Made by a program: the position numbers and the translations under genes. A stretch of DNA of 25,642 nt, taken from assembly GCA_000436735.1 (NCBI GenBank), contig FR887127.1, positions 2,672 through 28,313 on the forward strand, read 5' to 3'. Each line of letters opens with the position of its first letter. Within the stretch, counting starts at the first letter, position 1. The stretch comes from Firmicutes bacterium CAG:170 (GTDB taxonomy: Bacteria; Bacillota; Clostridia; Oscillospirales; Oscillospiraceae). Shown here piece by piece: positions 1 to 7,999 of the stretch. The notes under the pieces are model-generated. The model had not been told where the DNA came from. It worked only from the letters and a program-made list of their open reading frames with translations, and made no database searches.

Positions 1-57
1 CATGCCGATCTGCTTGCGGCAGCGGGCGATGTTTTTACTCAGCTGATTGCTTGCCAT
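1..57 (-). CDS. XRE-family HTH regulator, N-terminal fragment
   Basis: Only the first 19 codons lie in the window; the rest continues off the left edge. The reading begins MASNQLSKNIARCRKQIGM, which matches the first helix of Cro/C1-type (XRE) helix-turn-helix repressors, where an N-x-I-x-x-x-R-x-x-x-G pattern precedes the DNA-binding helices. The ATG at 57-55 is preceded by a strong AGGAGG about 10 nt upstream, and a consensus promoter lies just beyond it, so this is a real 5' end. The target and any sensor domain cannot be judged from this fragment. Confidence 0.7.
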   Translation of the reverse strand, partial: MASNQLSKNIARCRKQIGM

Positions 58-92
58 GGATGTATGTCCTCCTGTTGGAGATTTCTGTCGTA

Positions 93-121
93 ATTATACC
101 GTATGTTCTCAAGCGATGCAA
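93..121 (-). promoter_or_regulatory. Sigma-A promoter of the XRE gene
   Basis: On the minus strand there is a -35 TTGCAT (plus 116-121), a 17-bp spacer and a perfect -10 TATAAT (plus 93-98). It reads into the XRE gene, leaving a leader of roughly 30 nt with the AGGAGG ribosome site. Confidence 0.7.
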
Positions 122-372
122 GAGTGAAAGCAACGGAAACAACAATTTGTTGACTGTACAGACCTGCGGTGCGGCCGCATTGTATTTTTTGCAAAGAAAC
201 GCGGGATGCATGGCGGAAGATTTGGTGCAGATGGGTGAGAAAAGCGCCTGCGGTCTGTCGGAAGAGACACAGTCCTACAAAAAATTCAACAATTCGTTGG
301 ATGAATATGCGGAAATCCAAATGACAGACAGGCATACCGGCAAAACGTGAGTGCGATTCAACACTTTATCGA
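122..372. other. Intergenic region, no gene supported
   Basis: This stretch lies between the XRE promoter and the protease promoter. Short open frames exist on both strands, but none has a convincing ribosome site or recognisable protein. I see no RNA gene here. It acts at least as the divergent control region for the two flanking genes. Confidence 0.5.
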
Positions 373-401
373 TTGAAACAATTGCAGTATTCCTGTATTC
401 T
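373..401 (+). promoter_or_regulatory. Putative promoter of the SLH protease
   Basis: A TTGAAA (-35, 373-378), 17-bp spacer and TATTCT (-10, 396-401) precede the protease by about 110 nt. The leader contains a small imperfect hairpin (CCGGGCTT / AAGCCGG, about 437-453) before the ribosome site AAGGAGG at 501-507. Confidence 0.55.
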
Positions 402-516
402 ATTCTAAATTCAAGGGCAAAGTGTTTCTACTCCGGGCTTTCAAGCCGGAAAAGTCAGCTTTACTCGATGGATGAAAGCACAAACAGCCAATGAGGGCAG
501 AAGGAGGAAACGGACG

Positions 517-3500
517 ATGCAGAAAATGAAGGTTTTCAGACGCCTGACGGTTTTGCTGCTGATCGTGTGCCTGTTGGCCGGGGTCGCGGTGCAGGCCGTC
601 GATGTGTCGGAGCGAGATACCACCGCTTCCGTGCAGGAGGAGCAGAAAGGCTCCATCGACACGGCTGCGGCGCAGAAGGCTCTGACGGAAAGACGTGCGC
701 AGGCCGGGCTGATCCGCGCTTCGGCGGATGAACTCGACCCGGATCAGGAGATCCGCGTGATCGTGGAAATGGAGGCGCAGCCTGCCGTGCAGAGCGCCGC
801 CGTCCAGAGCATGGGCGCGGAGCTGAATGCGCAGCTCCAGTCTGCGGAGGTGCAGGCTCTGCGCGCACAGCAGACCGTGATCCGCAGCGCGAAGGCGATC
901 ACCGGCAACGACGCCATCCAGCAGACGGCGTATCTTGTCAACACGTTCTCGATGAACATGACGCCCGCCGAGATGGCGGAGGTCGCGGAGCTTCCCGGCG
1001 TCAAGTCGGTCTCTCCGGTCACGACCTTTGAAATGAAGATGAATTACGCTTCCCACATGACGACGGTCTATAAGATGTGGGAGGAGATGGGCTACACCGG
1101 CGAGGGCACGGTGATCGCTGTGCTCGACAGCGGCGTCAACTACAGCCATCCCGATATGAAACTTTCCGACGGCGCGAAGATCCGCATCACGGAGAGCGAC
1201 GCCAAGGCTCTGATCCAGAAGCTCGGCTACGGCACCTATTATTCCGATAAGGTCCCGTTCGCCTACAGCTATTCCGGCTACTATGAGATGGACAACCATT
1301 CCAACACGCACGGCCTGCACGTATCCGGCATCGCTGCCGGCAACGGCGGTGAGAGCGGCATCACGGGCGTTGCGCCCAATGCGCAGATCCTTGGCCTTCA
1401 GGTGTTCGGCATGGGCAGCAGCGCCTTCACGGATGACATCATCCGTGCAATCGAGGACGCCGTCAAGCTGGGGGCGGACATCATGAATCTGTCCCTCGGC
1501 AGCACCGCGGGTTTCTATGACGACGTGGCTTACCTCCAGACTGCGCTCCAGTGCGCGACCAACGACGGCGTGCTCTGCTGCATAGCGGCAGGCAACGACG
1601 GCTCGAGCGCTTCGCTGCTCGGCATCAACACAAACAATTTCGGTGTTGTGGATTCCGGCGCGGTCTCCGCTCCGAGTACTGCACCCGGCGTTCTGTCGGT
1701 TGCTTCGGTCAACAACACCTATCTCAAGGGCAACACCATCTCCATGACGGATGCTGCCGGCGCTTTGCATGAGGCGACAGTTTTCAATTTCTCGCAGCTT
1801 TACAACACAGTGCGCGAGGAGAATCCGGGCCGCTACGGCTGGGAAACGCTCAAGGACGTTCTGCTGATCGACTGCGGCTACGGCACGCTCGACGAGCTGT
1901 TTGGCAGCGTTCAGCTTCCGAGCGACGACTCCAAGTGGGTCGCGGTGGTACAGCGCGGCGATATTTCTTTCGAGGATAAGATCAATTTCTGCTTTATGCT
2001 CGGCGCATCCGGTGTTGTGATTTACAACAACGAGCCAGGCAGCGAGGTACCGTTCAATGTTGGCAGCGGCGACGCAGCTACCTCCTGGAGCAAGATTTGT
2101 CAGATCATGGTCAGCAACGACTTCGGCAAGGAGCTGCTGGCGTTTGCAGCCAAAGGCGAGCGCGTGACATTCCACGAACTGGAGACCAAGTTCCTTGCTG
2201 CCGCAGACGGCGGGGAAATGAGCACCTTCTCCAGCTGGGGCCCCACCCCGTCGCTGGACATCAAGCCCGAGATCTCCGCGCCCGGCGGAAACATCTATTC
2301 GATCTCTTCCGGCAGCGGCTATGAGGTCATGAGCGGCACCAGCATGGCGACGCCCTATGTCTCCGGCGCTTCCGCGCTGACACTCCAAGCGGTCAAGGCC
2401 GCGCAGGAGGCAGGCGAGCTGTCGCTGAATGGCATCCAGATCAATGACTATCTGAAGCTTGCGCTGATGAACACGGCGGATATCATTTATCAGCCCGACG
2501 GCGCGACACCGTATTCCGTCCGTCAGCAGGGCGCCGGCATGGTCGATCCGGTCGGCGCGGCCAAGACCCGCGTTCTGGCGACTGTGGACGGCCTCGGCGG
2601 CGCTGCCCTCAAGGAGATCGGTACCGCGGCCAGCTTCACGGTGACCCTGACGAACTATGGCACTCAGCCGCAGACCTACACGCTGACTCCCGATGCGCTC
2701 TACACCGACTGCACGGCGGAGAACGGCGACTATACCGTCAAGCAGATCTCCGGTGCGCAGATCACCTACAGCGCCTCCAGCGTGACCGTTCCTGCGGGCG
2801 GCAAGGCGACTGTGAACGCGACGGTGGGCGTCGGCTCTGCGGAATACAACCACTATGTCGAAGGCTTCGCTGTGATGCACGGCGACGGCTGCGAGGATCT
2901 GAGCCTGCCGGTACTGGCGTTCTACGGCGACTGGTACGGCTGCGAGCGGATCATTGACGAGCCAAGCTACACCGGCGAGAGCATCTACTTTGAGACTACC
3001 GGCTACCCCTCGACCGGCGTCGGCTCCGGACAGTTCGTTTCCGGCGTCACGGCGGAGGGCAAGATCGATCCCGAGTACATTTCCTTCTCTCCGAACGGCG
3101 ACCGCGATATGGAGCAGGCGTTCCCGCTGCTGGGTATGCTCCGTTCCGCGCAGACGCTGACCGTCGAGGTGACGGATGAAAACGGCACCCCGCTGCGTAC
3201 CAACATTTCCGCAACGCAGATCCCGAAGCTGCTCGGCGTCGATATTTCGAGCGCACAGGCTGCCTATACGATGCTGTCGATCAGCGATTTCTATGCGCTG
3301 ACCTACGGCGAGTGGGACGGAACCGTCTACAACACCCGCACCGGAAAATACGAGCTTTGCCCCGAGGGACAGTATTACTTCCTCGTGACGGCGACCATGC
3401 CCGGCAGCGATCACGAAGAGACGACTAAGCTTCCCGTCAAGCTCGACATCACCGCGCCGGAGATCGACGTTGTGTCCGCTGACTATGAAAACGGCGCGCT

Positions 3501-5823
3501 GACGGTAACTTTCAGCGCGAAAGACAATGTCGGCGTTTACGGCGAAATCGAGGTCTATGTCAATGGCGAGAGCCAGTACGTCCTGCTTTCCGACTGCGCC
3601 TATGACGAGGCGACCGGCCTGTACGCATGCACGCTCGAAGATCCGTACAGCTATCGCACGGGCGAGATGAACGAGATCGGCGTGTTCGCGCAGGACTACG
3701 CGATGAACAGCACCGCAGCCTACCTCTACACCGGTGTGGACGAGTCAGCGGACATAGTTTATTCCACTCTGACGAACACCAAGGACAGCTGGTTCGACAG
3801 CTTCCAGCTCTATGACCGCAGCGACCTCGGTGAAATGTACTCCGAGAGTGAGATTGCGGAGCTGGTGTTCGATTGGGATATCCGCGGCAGCGTCAGTGAG
3901 CGTGTTGCGTCTCTGACCATTGACGGCGAAAATGTTGCCATCACCGCAAAGCACAGCTTCGCCGTCAAGAAGTCCGTTGAGCCGGGCGAGAATGCTTTTG
4001 AGGTCGTTGCAAAGGATGCCTCCGGCAATGTCCTCGTTCAGGAAACGAAGCTGCTCTATCTTTCGACCAAATCCGGCGTTGCGGCACGTATCTATCCGGA
4101 ATGCTATCCCGACCGTATGTCGGAGCTTTGCCCGGAGACCAATCGTCCCGCGAACGCGTGGCTCGATCAGGCGGGCTTCGGAACCGGCTGGAGAAACGCT
4201 TTCGGCTATCTGACGCACTATAAGACGGTTGCACCACTGGTGTTCGAGTGCAGCGACCCGATCAAGGAAGTCTCCATCATTTATTACGATCCGGATCAGA
4301 CGCTCGCCGGCGACGCGCTGATGCGCTCTTATGACGAGACGATCTACATGGAGGACGTGAAGTACAAGACCATGACGCTCACGCAGGATGACTTTGTGGA
4401 CGGCAAGGCTGCGTTCGACATGCCGATGGTCCCGTGGGATCTGGATATGTCGGATTACATCAACATCGACCCAGCGAATTACCCGGATACTCGTGTCAAC
4501 GAGTGCTACATCACGGTAACGGACGTTCTGGGTGTCAAATCTTTTTACTTCGTGCGCGTCGAAAACGACGATGTCTGCCGTCTGTATGAGGACCGTGGCC
4601 AGATCGAGGATATGAACATTCTTGACGATCCGGACAGCATCGTAAGCCTCATGGGCTTTGAATGGATCAAGCCGATGGATGACATGGAGTTCCCGTTCGT
4701 GTTCACGCCGGAGGATCTCGATTCCAATGGCTGCATCCATGTGACCGGCAAGGCTGCGGACGACGCAGTTCTGGAGGTCTACGCAAACGGCGAATATGTG
4801 AGTCTGGACGATCCGATGGAATTTGCGTTTGACTTCAAGCTGAATGTCGGCGTCAACTATATGTCCATCTTCACGGTCGAGGAATTCGGCACCACTAGCA
4901 GCACCACCTACCGCCTGTTCTATCTGCCGGAGCCGACGACGGTCACGTTTGACCAGCCCGAGGTCGCCGACGGCGCGACCATCTACACCACGGACGACAG
5001 CTTCTATCTGAGCGGCAGCGTTGCCAGCTACTTCGACGGCAGAGAGCTTGCCATCAACGGAGACAACGTGATCTTTGAGGACGGCGCGATCTCGACGCCC
5101 GCAGGCAAGCGCCACACGGCCGGCTTCGAAAAGGAGATCGCGCTGGATCTTGGCGTGAACGTCGTCACGGTCGAGATGGTGGATGCGGCCGGCCTGAAGG
5201 TCAAGGTCACGTTTACGATCATCCGTCTGAACGAGGATCATGAGACTACCATCGTGATTCCGGCCCGTCCGGGCGCAGGCGGCTCGAGGTTCCCGTTCAC
5301 GGATGTGGGCAGAAACGACGATTGCTATGACGCGGTCAAGTATCTGTACGAGAATGAGATCATGAACGGCACGAGCGATACGCTGTTCAGCCCGAACGCG
5401 GAGCTGACGCGCGGCATGGTCGTCACCATCCTCTACAGAATGGAGGGCGAGCCATTCACGCTGGGCAGCAAGAGCTTCTCCGACGTCAAGGCCGGACGCT
5501 ACTACAGCGAGGCTGTGGAATGGGCGGCTGAGAACGGCATCGTCAACGGCTTCACCGACGGAACCTTCAAGCCGGATCAGGCTGTGACCCGTGAGCAGCT
5601 GGCGTCTATCCTCCGCCGCTATGCAAGCTTCAGCGGCATTGCGACCTATGATGCAGAGCTCCCCGCGAACGCGTCCGTCTCCAACTGGGCAAAGAAGGAT
5701 GTTGCATGGGCTTACGCCGAAGGCATCCTGACCTCCGCACAGATGGTGGCAGCCGCGAAGAACGCGAACCGCGCCGAGGTCGCCATGGCGATCTATGCCT
5801 ACCTGACCGGCACGGCCAGATAA
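517..5823 (+). CDS. Giant secreted S8 (subtilisin-like) protease with SLH anchor
   Basis: A 1768-residue surface serine endopeptidase. The ATG at 517 is chosen over the in-frame ATG at 472 because AAGGAGG lies 9 nt upstream and a classic signal peptide follows (residues 1-26, Lys/Arg then Leu/Val core, VQA end). Order: inhibitor-I9-like propeptide (about 75-180); S8 catalytic domain with Asp204 in VLDSG, His265 in HGLHVSG, Asn360 in AAGND and Ser609 in SGTSMATP; a PA-like insertion (about 430-550, VQRGDISFEDK); Fn3-like domain (about 690-800); an SPNGDRD segment (about 857) and several further beta-sandwich repeats; then three SLH modules (about 1593-1640, 1654-1705 and 1717-1768). The third SLH copy is the most divergent. 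The build resembles lactocepin/C5a-peptidase-type cell-envelope proteases but is anchored by SLH rather than LPXTG. Likely role: degradation of host or dietary protein at the cell surface. Monocistronic, closed by a terminator. All catalytic residues are present. Confidence 0.93.
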   Translation: MQKMKVFRRLTVLLLIVCLLAGVAVQAVDVSERDTTASVQEEQKGSIDTAAAQKALTERRAQAGLIRASADELDPDQEIRVIVEMEAQPAVQSAAVQSMGAELNAQLQSAEVQALRAQQTVIRSAKAITGNDAIQQTAYLVNTFSMNMTPAEMAEVAELPGVKSVSPVTTFEMKMNYASHMTTVYKMWEEMGYTGEGTVIAVLDSGVNYSHPDMKLSDGAKIRITESDAKALIQKLGYGTYYSDKVPFAYSYSGYYEMDNHSNTHGLHVSGIAAGNGGESGITGVAPNAQILGLQVFGMGSSAFTDDIIRAIEDAVKLGADIMNLSLGSTAGFYDDVAYLQTALQCATNDGVLCCIAAGNDGSSASLLGINTNNFGVVDSGAVSAPSTAPGVLSVASVNNTYLKGNTISMTDAAGALHEATVFNFSQLYNTVREENPGRYGWETLKDVLLIDCGYGTLDELFGSVQLPSDDSKWVAVVQRGDISFEDKINFCFMLGASGVVIYNNEPGSEVPFNVGSGDAATSWSKICQIMVSNDFGKELLAFAAKGERVTFHELETKFLAAADGGEMSTFSSWGPTPSLDIKPEISAPGGNIYSISSGSGYEVMSGTSMATPYVSGASALTLQAVKAAQEAGELSLNGIQINDYLKLALMNTADIIYQPDGATPYSVRQQGAGMVDPVGAAKTRVLATVDGLGGAALKEIGTAASFTVTLTNYGTQPQTYTLTPDALYTDCTAENGDYTVKQISGAQITYSASSVTVPAGGKATVNATVGVGSAEYNHYVEGFAVMHGDGCEDLSLPVLAFYGDWYGCERIIDEPSYTGESIYFETTGYPSTGVGSGQFVSGVTAEGKIDPEYISFSPNGDRDMEQAFPLLGMLRSAQTLTVEVTDENGTPLRTNISATQIPKLLGVDISSAQAAYTMLSISDFYALTYGEWDGTVYNTRTGKYELCPEGQYYFLVTATMPGSDHEETTKLPVKLDITAPEIDVVSADYENGALTVTFSAKDNVGVYGEIEVYVNGESQYVLLSDCAYDEATGLYACTLEDPYSYRTGEMNEIGVFAQDYAMNSTAAYLYTGVDESADIVYSTLTNTKDSWFDSFQLYDRSDLGEMYSESEIAELVFDWDIRGSVSERVASLTIDGENVAITAKHSFAVKKSVEPGENAFEVVAKDASGNVLVQETKLLYLSTKSGVAARIYPECYPDRMSELCPETNRPANAWLDQAGFGTGWRNAFGYLTHYKTVAPLVFECSDPIKEVSIIYYDPDQTLAGDALMRSYDETIYMEDVKYKTMTLTQDDFVDGKAAFDMPMVPWDLDMSDYINIDPANYPDTRVNECYITVTDVLGVKSFYFVRVENDDVCRLYEDRGQIEDMNILDDPDSIVSLMGFEWIKPMDDMEFPFVFTPEDLDSNGCIHVTGKAADDAVLEVYANGEYVSLDDPMEFAFDFKLNVGVNYMSIFTVEEFGTTSSTTYRLFYLPEPTTVTFDQPEVADGATIYTTDDSFYLSGSVASYFDGRELAINGDNVIFEDGAISTPAGKRHTAGFEKEIALDLGVNVVTVEMVDAAGLKVKVTFTIIRLNEDHETTIVIPARPGAGGSRFPFTDVGRNDDCYDAVKYLYENEIMNGTSDTLFSPNAELTRGMVVTILYRMEGEPFTLGSKSFSDVKAGRYYSEAVEWAAENGIVNGFTDGTFKPDQAVTREQLASILRRYASFSGIATYDAELPANASVSNWAKKDVAWAYAEGILTSAQMVAAAKNANRAEVAMAIYAYLTGTAR

Positions 5824-5854
5824 GCATTGCGCGGATAACGCAAAATAGCAGACA

Positions 5855-5886
5855 AGAGGACTCCCGGAAACGGAAGTCCTCTGTTT
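5855..5886 (+). terminator. Rho-independent terminator of the protease gene
   Basis: The stem AGAGGACT/AGTCCTCT is extended by CCG/CGG across one C-A mismatch, with a GAAA loop, followed by GTTTT. It begins 31 nt after the protease stop codon. Confidence 0.8.
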
Positions 5887-6260
5887 TATGTGCTGCCTGC
5901 CGAATATGGAAGTGAGATGATGGAAGAATACACCCTAGACAAATATTCAGTCGAGAATTTGTTCAGGAAGCTGAAATACCATGCGATCGCAGCTGTATCC
6001 TTGCACCAAAAATTCCACACGCTTCCTGTTTCGTGATTGCATTTCGGTGCGCGGTGTGCTGCAATACAAAAGTCATGAATTCTCCAGTGGAAAGCTGCGG
6101 TATTCCGCGAAGTATCGGCAAATTATTCTAAGCGGTACGCTGCCGTTATTCCGGTTGGATGCAAGCAAGTGGCTTTTGCGGATATTCATTGCCATTTCCT
6201 TTCCGGGAGCAGTGAAAGAAAACGCCTGCACGGAGCTTATGCCCGTTGAATTTCCATACA
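5887..6260. other. AT-richer intergenic stretch, no gene supported
   Basis: About 370 bases less GC-rich than the neighbours, between two convergent terminators. A 39-codon frame (5917-6036, plus) with a weak GGAAG ribosome site and open frames on both strands across 6060-6280 are present, but none resembles a known family. It may be a decayed gene or plain spacer; I cannot distinguish these by reading. Confidence 0.4.
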
Positions 6261-6297
6261 AACCAAAAACGCTTCCCGTCAAAAGACGGGAAGCGTT
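6261..6297 (-). terminator. Terminator of the phosphodiesterase gene
   Basis: A perfect 13-bp stem (6268-6280 with 6285-6297) has a 4-nt loop. On the minus strand it is followed by GTTTTTGGTTT. It lies 16 nt past the stop codon of the minus-strand gene. Confidence 0.85.
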
Positions 6298-6313
6298 CTT
6301 CGTAATCGGGGGC

Positions 6314-7309
6314 TTACCGCAGACCGCTCAGGATCTTCGCTGCGCGGTCCGGATAGTCTGTAATCAGCGCATCCGCGCCGACACTGGCGAGATATTCCAT
6401 ATCTTTTTCCGCATTCACGGTCCAGTACTGGATGGCCAGATCGTGGGCATGGGCGAAGTTGATGACCGTCGTGGTGCCAAGATTGATGCCGAAGCTCGAC
6501 TCGGCGTCGCCGAATGGCAGCTGGAGCACGTCATAGGAGCAGGTGAAGCCCTTTTTGCCGATCAGAGCGGCGAAGTAGAACTGCACCACCTCCTCGGGGC
6601 TGGCGCTGCGATGGGCGTCAGGGTAGGTTTCCGTTATGTAGGCTGCGACCTCGTCCCGGAAGCTGCCGATGATGACCTTGTCAAGCAGCTCTCGCGCTTT
6701 CAGCGTGGCATACAGCTGATCCGCTGCGGCCAGACCAACATCACCGCCGTCCTTGATCTCAATGATATAGCGGTAGTCCCCAGCAGAGGCCAGATAGTCC
6801 AACACCTCGTCCAGAGACAAGATCCGCAGTTCGTCCGGCACGGCATCGCCGTGGAGACCGGTATAGGGCGCTTCGCCTGCATCATTCATAAACTGCGCCG
6901 CCATGTTCAGCTGCTTGAGCTCAGCCAGCGTCTTGTCACGCACCAGCACGTTTTCCGCCCCGAAAACCGCTGCTGCATCCGAAACGCGATCCAGCGTGGA
7001 GTCGTGAGAGAGCACCAGAATATCGTCCGCCGTCATATGCAGATCGAACTCGAAATAGTCTACCTGCATCTCCGCGTTTTCCACACAGCCGCGGAAGGCG
7101 GCCAGCGTTTCCTCCGGGAAATCCCCCGCGCCGCTGCGATGCGCCGAGATCGTGGTTTTCCCGGTGATGAACGGATTTTCCGTGTCATACTGCTTCAGAT
7201 TTTTGGGATCAGACCGATGATAAAACTGCGCGGCGACGATGATCGCAAGGATGACAACGATGCAGAGCAGCACGAGCAGGCATTTCCCAATCGCTTTCTT
7301 TACTTTCAC
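6314..7309 (-). CDS. Membrane-anchored glycerophosphodiester phosphodiesterase
   Basis: 331 residues. It is predicted to hydrolyse glycerophosphodiesters to sn-glycerol 3-phosphate plus an alcohol, outside the membrane. An N-terminal membrane segment (about 8-27) precedes a TIM-barrel GDPD domain. The family motifs are present: His57-Arg58 in AHRSGAGDFPEET, Glu87 and Asp89 in EFDLHMTADD, His102-Asp103 in LSHD, and a C-terminal WTVN segment and DALITDYPDRA typical of the fold. The start is GTG at 7309, with AGGAG 7 nt upstream and its own promoter and terminator, so it appears to be transcribed alone. The usual HRG is HRS here, a mild variation. Its substrates may include lipid head groups or glycerophosphate polymers; which one cannot be told. 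Confidence 0.92.
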   Translation of the reverse strand: MKVKKAIGKCLLVLLCIVVILAIIVAAQFYHRSDPKNLKQYDTENPFITGKTTISAHRSGAGDFPEETLAAFRGCVENAEMQVDYFEFDLHMTADDILVLSHDSTLDRVSDAAAVFGAENVLVRDKTLAELKQLNMAAQFMNDAGEAPYTGLHGDAVPDELRILSLDEVLDYLASAGDYRYIIEIKDGGDVGLAAADQLYATLKARELLDKVIIGSFRDEVAAYITETYPDAHRSASPEEVVQFYFAALIGKKGFTCSYDVLQLPFGDAESSFGINLGTTTVINFAHAHDLAIQYWTVNAEKDMEYLASVGADALITDYPDRAAKILSGLR

Positions 7310-7353
7310 TGAAATTCTCCTAACCGACGTATTATTTGGATTTGCACAGGAGT

Positions 7354-7381
7354 ATTATAGCACATCTGCCACGTTTGTCAT
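7354..7381 (-). promoter_or_regulatory. Promoter of the phosphodiesterase gene
   Basis: On the minus strand there is an ATGACA (-35, plus 7376-7381), a 16-bp spacer and a perfect TATAAT (-10, plus 7354-7359), followed by an AGGAG ribosome site before the GTG start. Confidence 0.65.
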
Positions 7382-7438
7382 GTAAAAAAGAGTTTACAAT
7401 GGAGCTCAGGTGACGATCTTGAAGGGAATGCAGCGGCT

Positions 7439-7855
7439 TCAAGCGTCCTTTTGAGCCTGTGGCAGCTTCTCGACCTGAAGCTCCGCCGTGTCCGCCTCGG
7501 CGTCAGATTCCGACACATCCTCAGCAGCAGAAAATTTTTCTTGACCTTTCTGCCCCTCGCTGCGTATACTGGTGTCAGAAGAAGCGAACCCCCGCGGGCC
7601 GTTGCCGTTCCCGGCACTAGAGCCCTTTACTTTGGGGCTGGCTTCTTCTTTCATATTTCCGATGTTGTAGACTACATTTCCGTTTACATCCTTTGCAATG
7701 GAAATCGTCACGGAATAATACCTGCCGTCAAAGTCCTGAAAATACGCTTTTCTGTAATTCCAGCCGTCGGTCGCCATTTGCAGAGCTGATATGCCATTAC
7801 GTTGATGCAGCCGAAGAATACGGGCGCGACTGCGTTCAGACCGTACATGGAAGTG
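7439..7855 (-). pseudogene. C-terminal remnant of a phage/ICE PBECR-like protein
   Basis: An open frame on the minus strand runs from an upstream stop at 7858-7856 to a stop at 7439; its only internal ATG (7777) has no clear ribosome site. The translation contains DGWNYRKAYFQDFDGRYY, then an SVTISIAKD segment, VVYNIGNMKEEA, a Gly/Ser/Asn-rich linker, SSDTSIRSEG and QEKFS. From memory, the order W-x-Y-R-x-A-Y-F-x-D-x-D-G-x-Y-Y, V-Y-N-I-G, SSDTSI and KFS is that of the PBECR-type (phage Barnase-EndoU-colicin-RelE-like) region of large proteins from Firmicutes phages and conjugative elements. Only the last hundred or so residues remain and the tail is acidic and degenerate, so I read it as a relic. 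The family call rests on pattern recall, not on an alignment. Confidence 0.5.
7708..7848 (-). CDS. Possible 46-residue hydrophobic peptide
   Basis: A short frame starting at ATG 7848 has a good GAGGTGA ribosome site 7 nt upstream and lies downstream of a consensus promoter (7938-7966). The peptide begins MYGLNAVAPVFFGCINVM and continues AYQLCKW, a hydrophobic stretch ending in a CKW motif like those of small single-span membrane peptides in clostridial mobile elements. After CKW the sequence becomes unremarkable and overlaps the PBECR-like remnant in another frame. This suggests a deletion joined the start of one gene to the end of another. Translation is uncertain. Confidence 0.3.
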   Translation of the reverse strand: MYGLNAVAPVFFGCINVMAYQLCKWRPTAGITEKRIFRTLTAGIIP

Positions 7856-7865
7856 TCACCTCAAT

Positions 7866-7933
7866 AAAAAAGCGGGCAGCCTTCTGAACGGGGGTGGCTA
7901 CAGGGCCGAGCGCACAGAAAGCTTCCGCTTTTT
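7866..7933 (-). terminator. Long hairpin with U-run: MATE terminator or small-RNA body
   Basis: On the minus strand AAAAAGCGG (7933-7925) pairs with CCGCTTTTT (7875-7867). Inside it, AGCTTTCTG pairs with CAGAAGGCT over nine bases with one G-U, leaving a loop of about 28 nt. The 3' arm runs into six T residues and ATT. It lies downstream of the MATE gene but just after an independent promoter, so it may terminate the MATE transcript, attenuate the downstream frame or be a roughly 66-nt RNA of its own. Confidence 0.65.
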
Positions 7934-7937
7934 GAAC

Positions 7938-7966
7938 AGTATATCGGATATCAGAAAAGCTGTCAA
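7938..7966 (-). promoter_or_regulatory. Consensus promoter between MATE gene and remnant
   Basis: On the minus strand there is a perfect TTGACA (plus 7961-7966), a 17-bp spacer and TATACT (plus 7938-7943). The predicted start site, near 7931, coincides with the 5' arm of the hairpin at 7866-7933. Confidence 0.7.
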
Positions 7967-7999
7967 TGGGGGAAGACGGATCCCACGCGTGGGGATGTT

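Noticed and set aside
400..3414. Long minus-strand open frame (about 1000 codons) opposite the protease
   Set aside because: It is the antisense shadow of a GC-biased gene whose catalytic and SLH motifs are clear on the plus strand; its translation is Arg/His/Val-rich with no domain and no ribosome site.
3745..5241. Minus-strand frame of about 500 codons opposite the 3' half of the protease
   Set aside because: Same codon-bias shadow effect; no motif, start signal or promoter.
5981..7312. Plus-strand frame of 443 codons
   Set aside because: Mostly antisense to the phosphodiesterase, whose motifs are intact on the minus strand; the unique 5' part resembles nothing known.
7880..7915. T-box-like GGGGGTGG string on the plus strand
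   Set aside because: It lacks the full T-box core and specifier architecture and there is no aminoacyl-tRNA synthetase or amino-acid gene downstream; the minus-strand hairpin explains the sequence better.
7982..7993. Palindrome CCCACGCGTGGG just after the MATE stop
   Set aside because: No loop and no T run, so it is not a terminator; there is no evidence that it is an operator.
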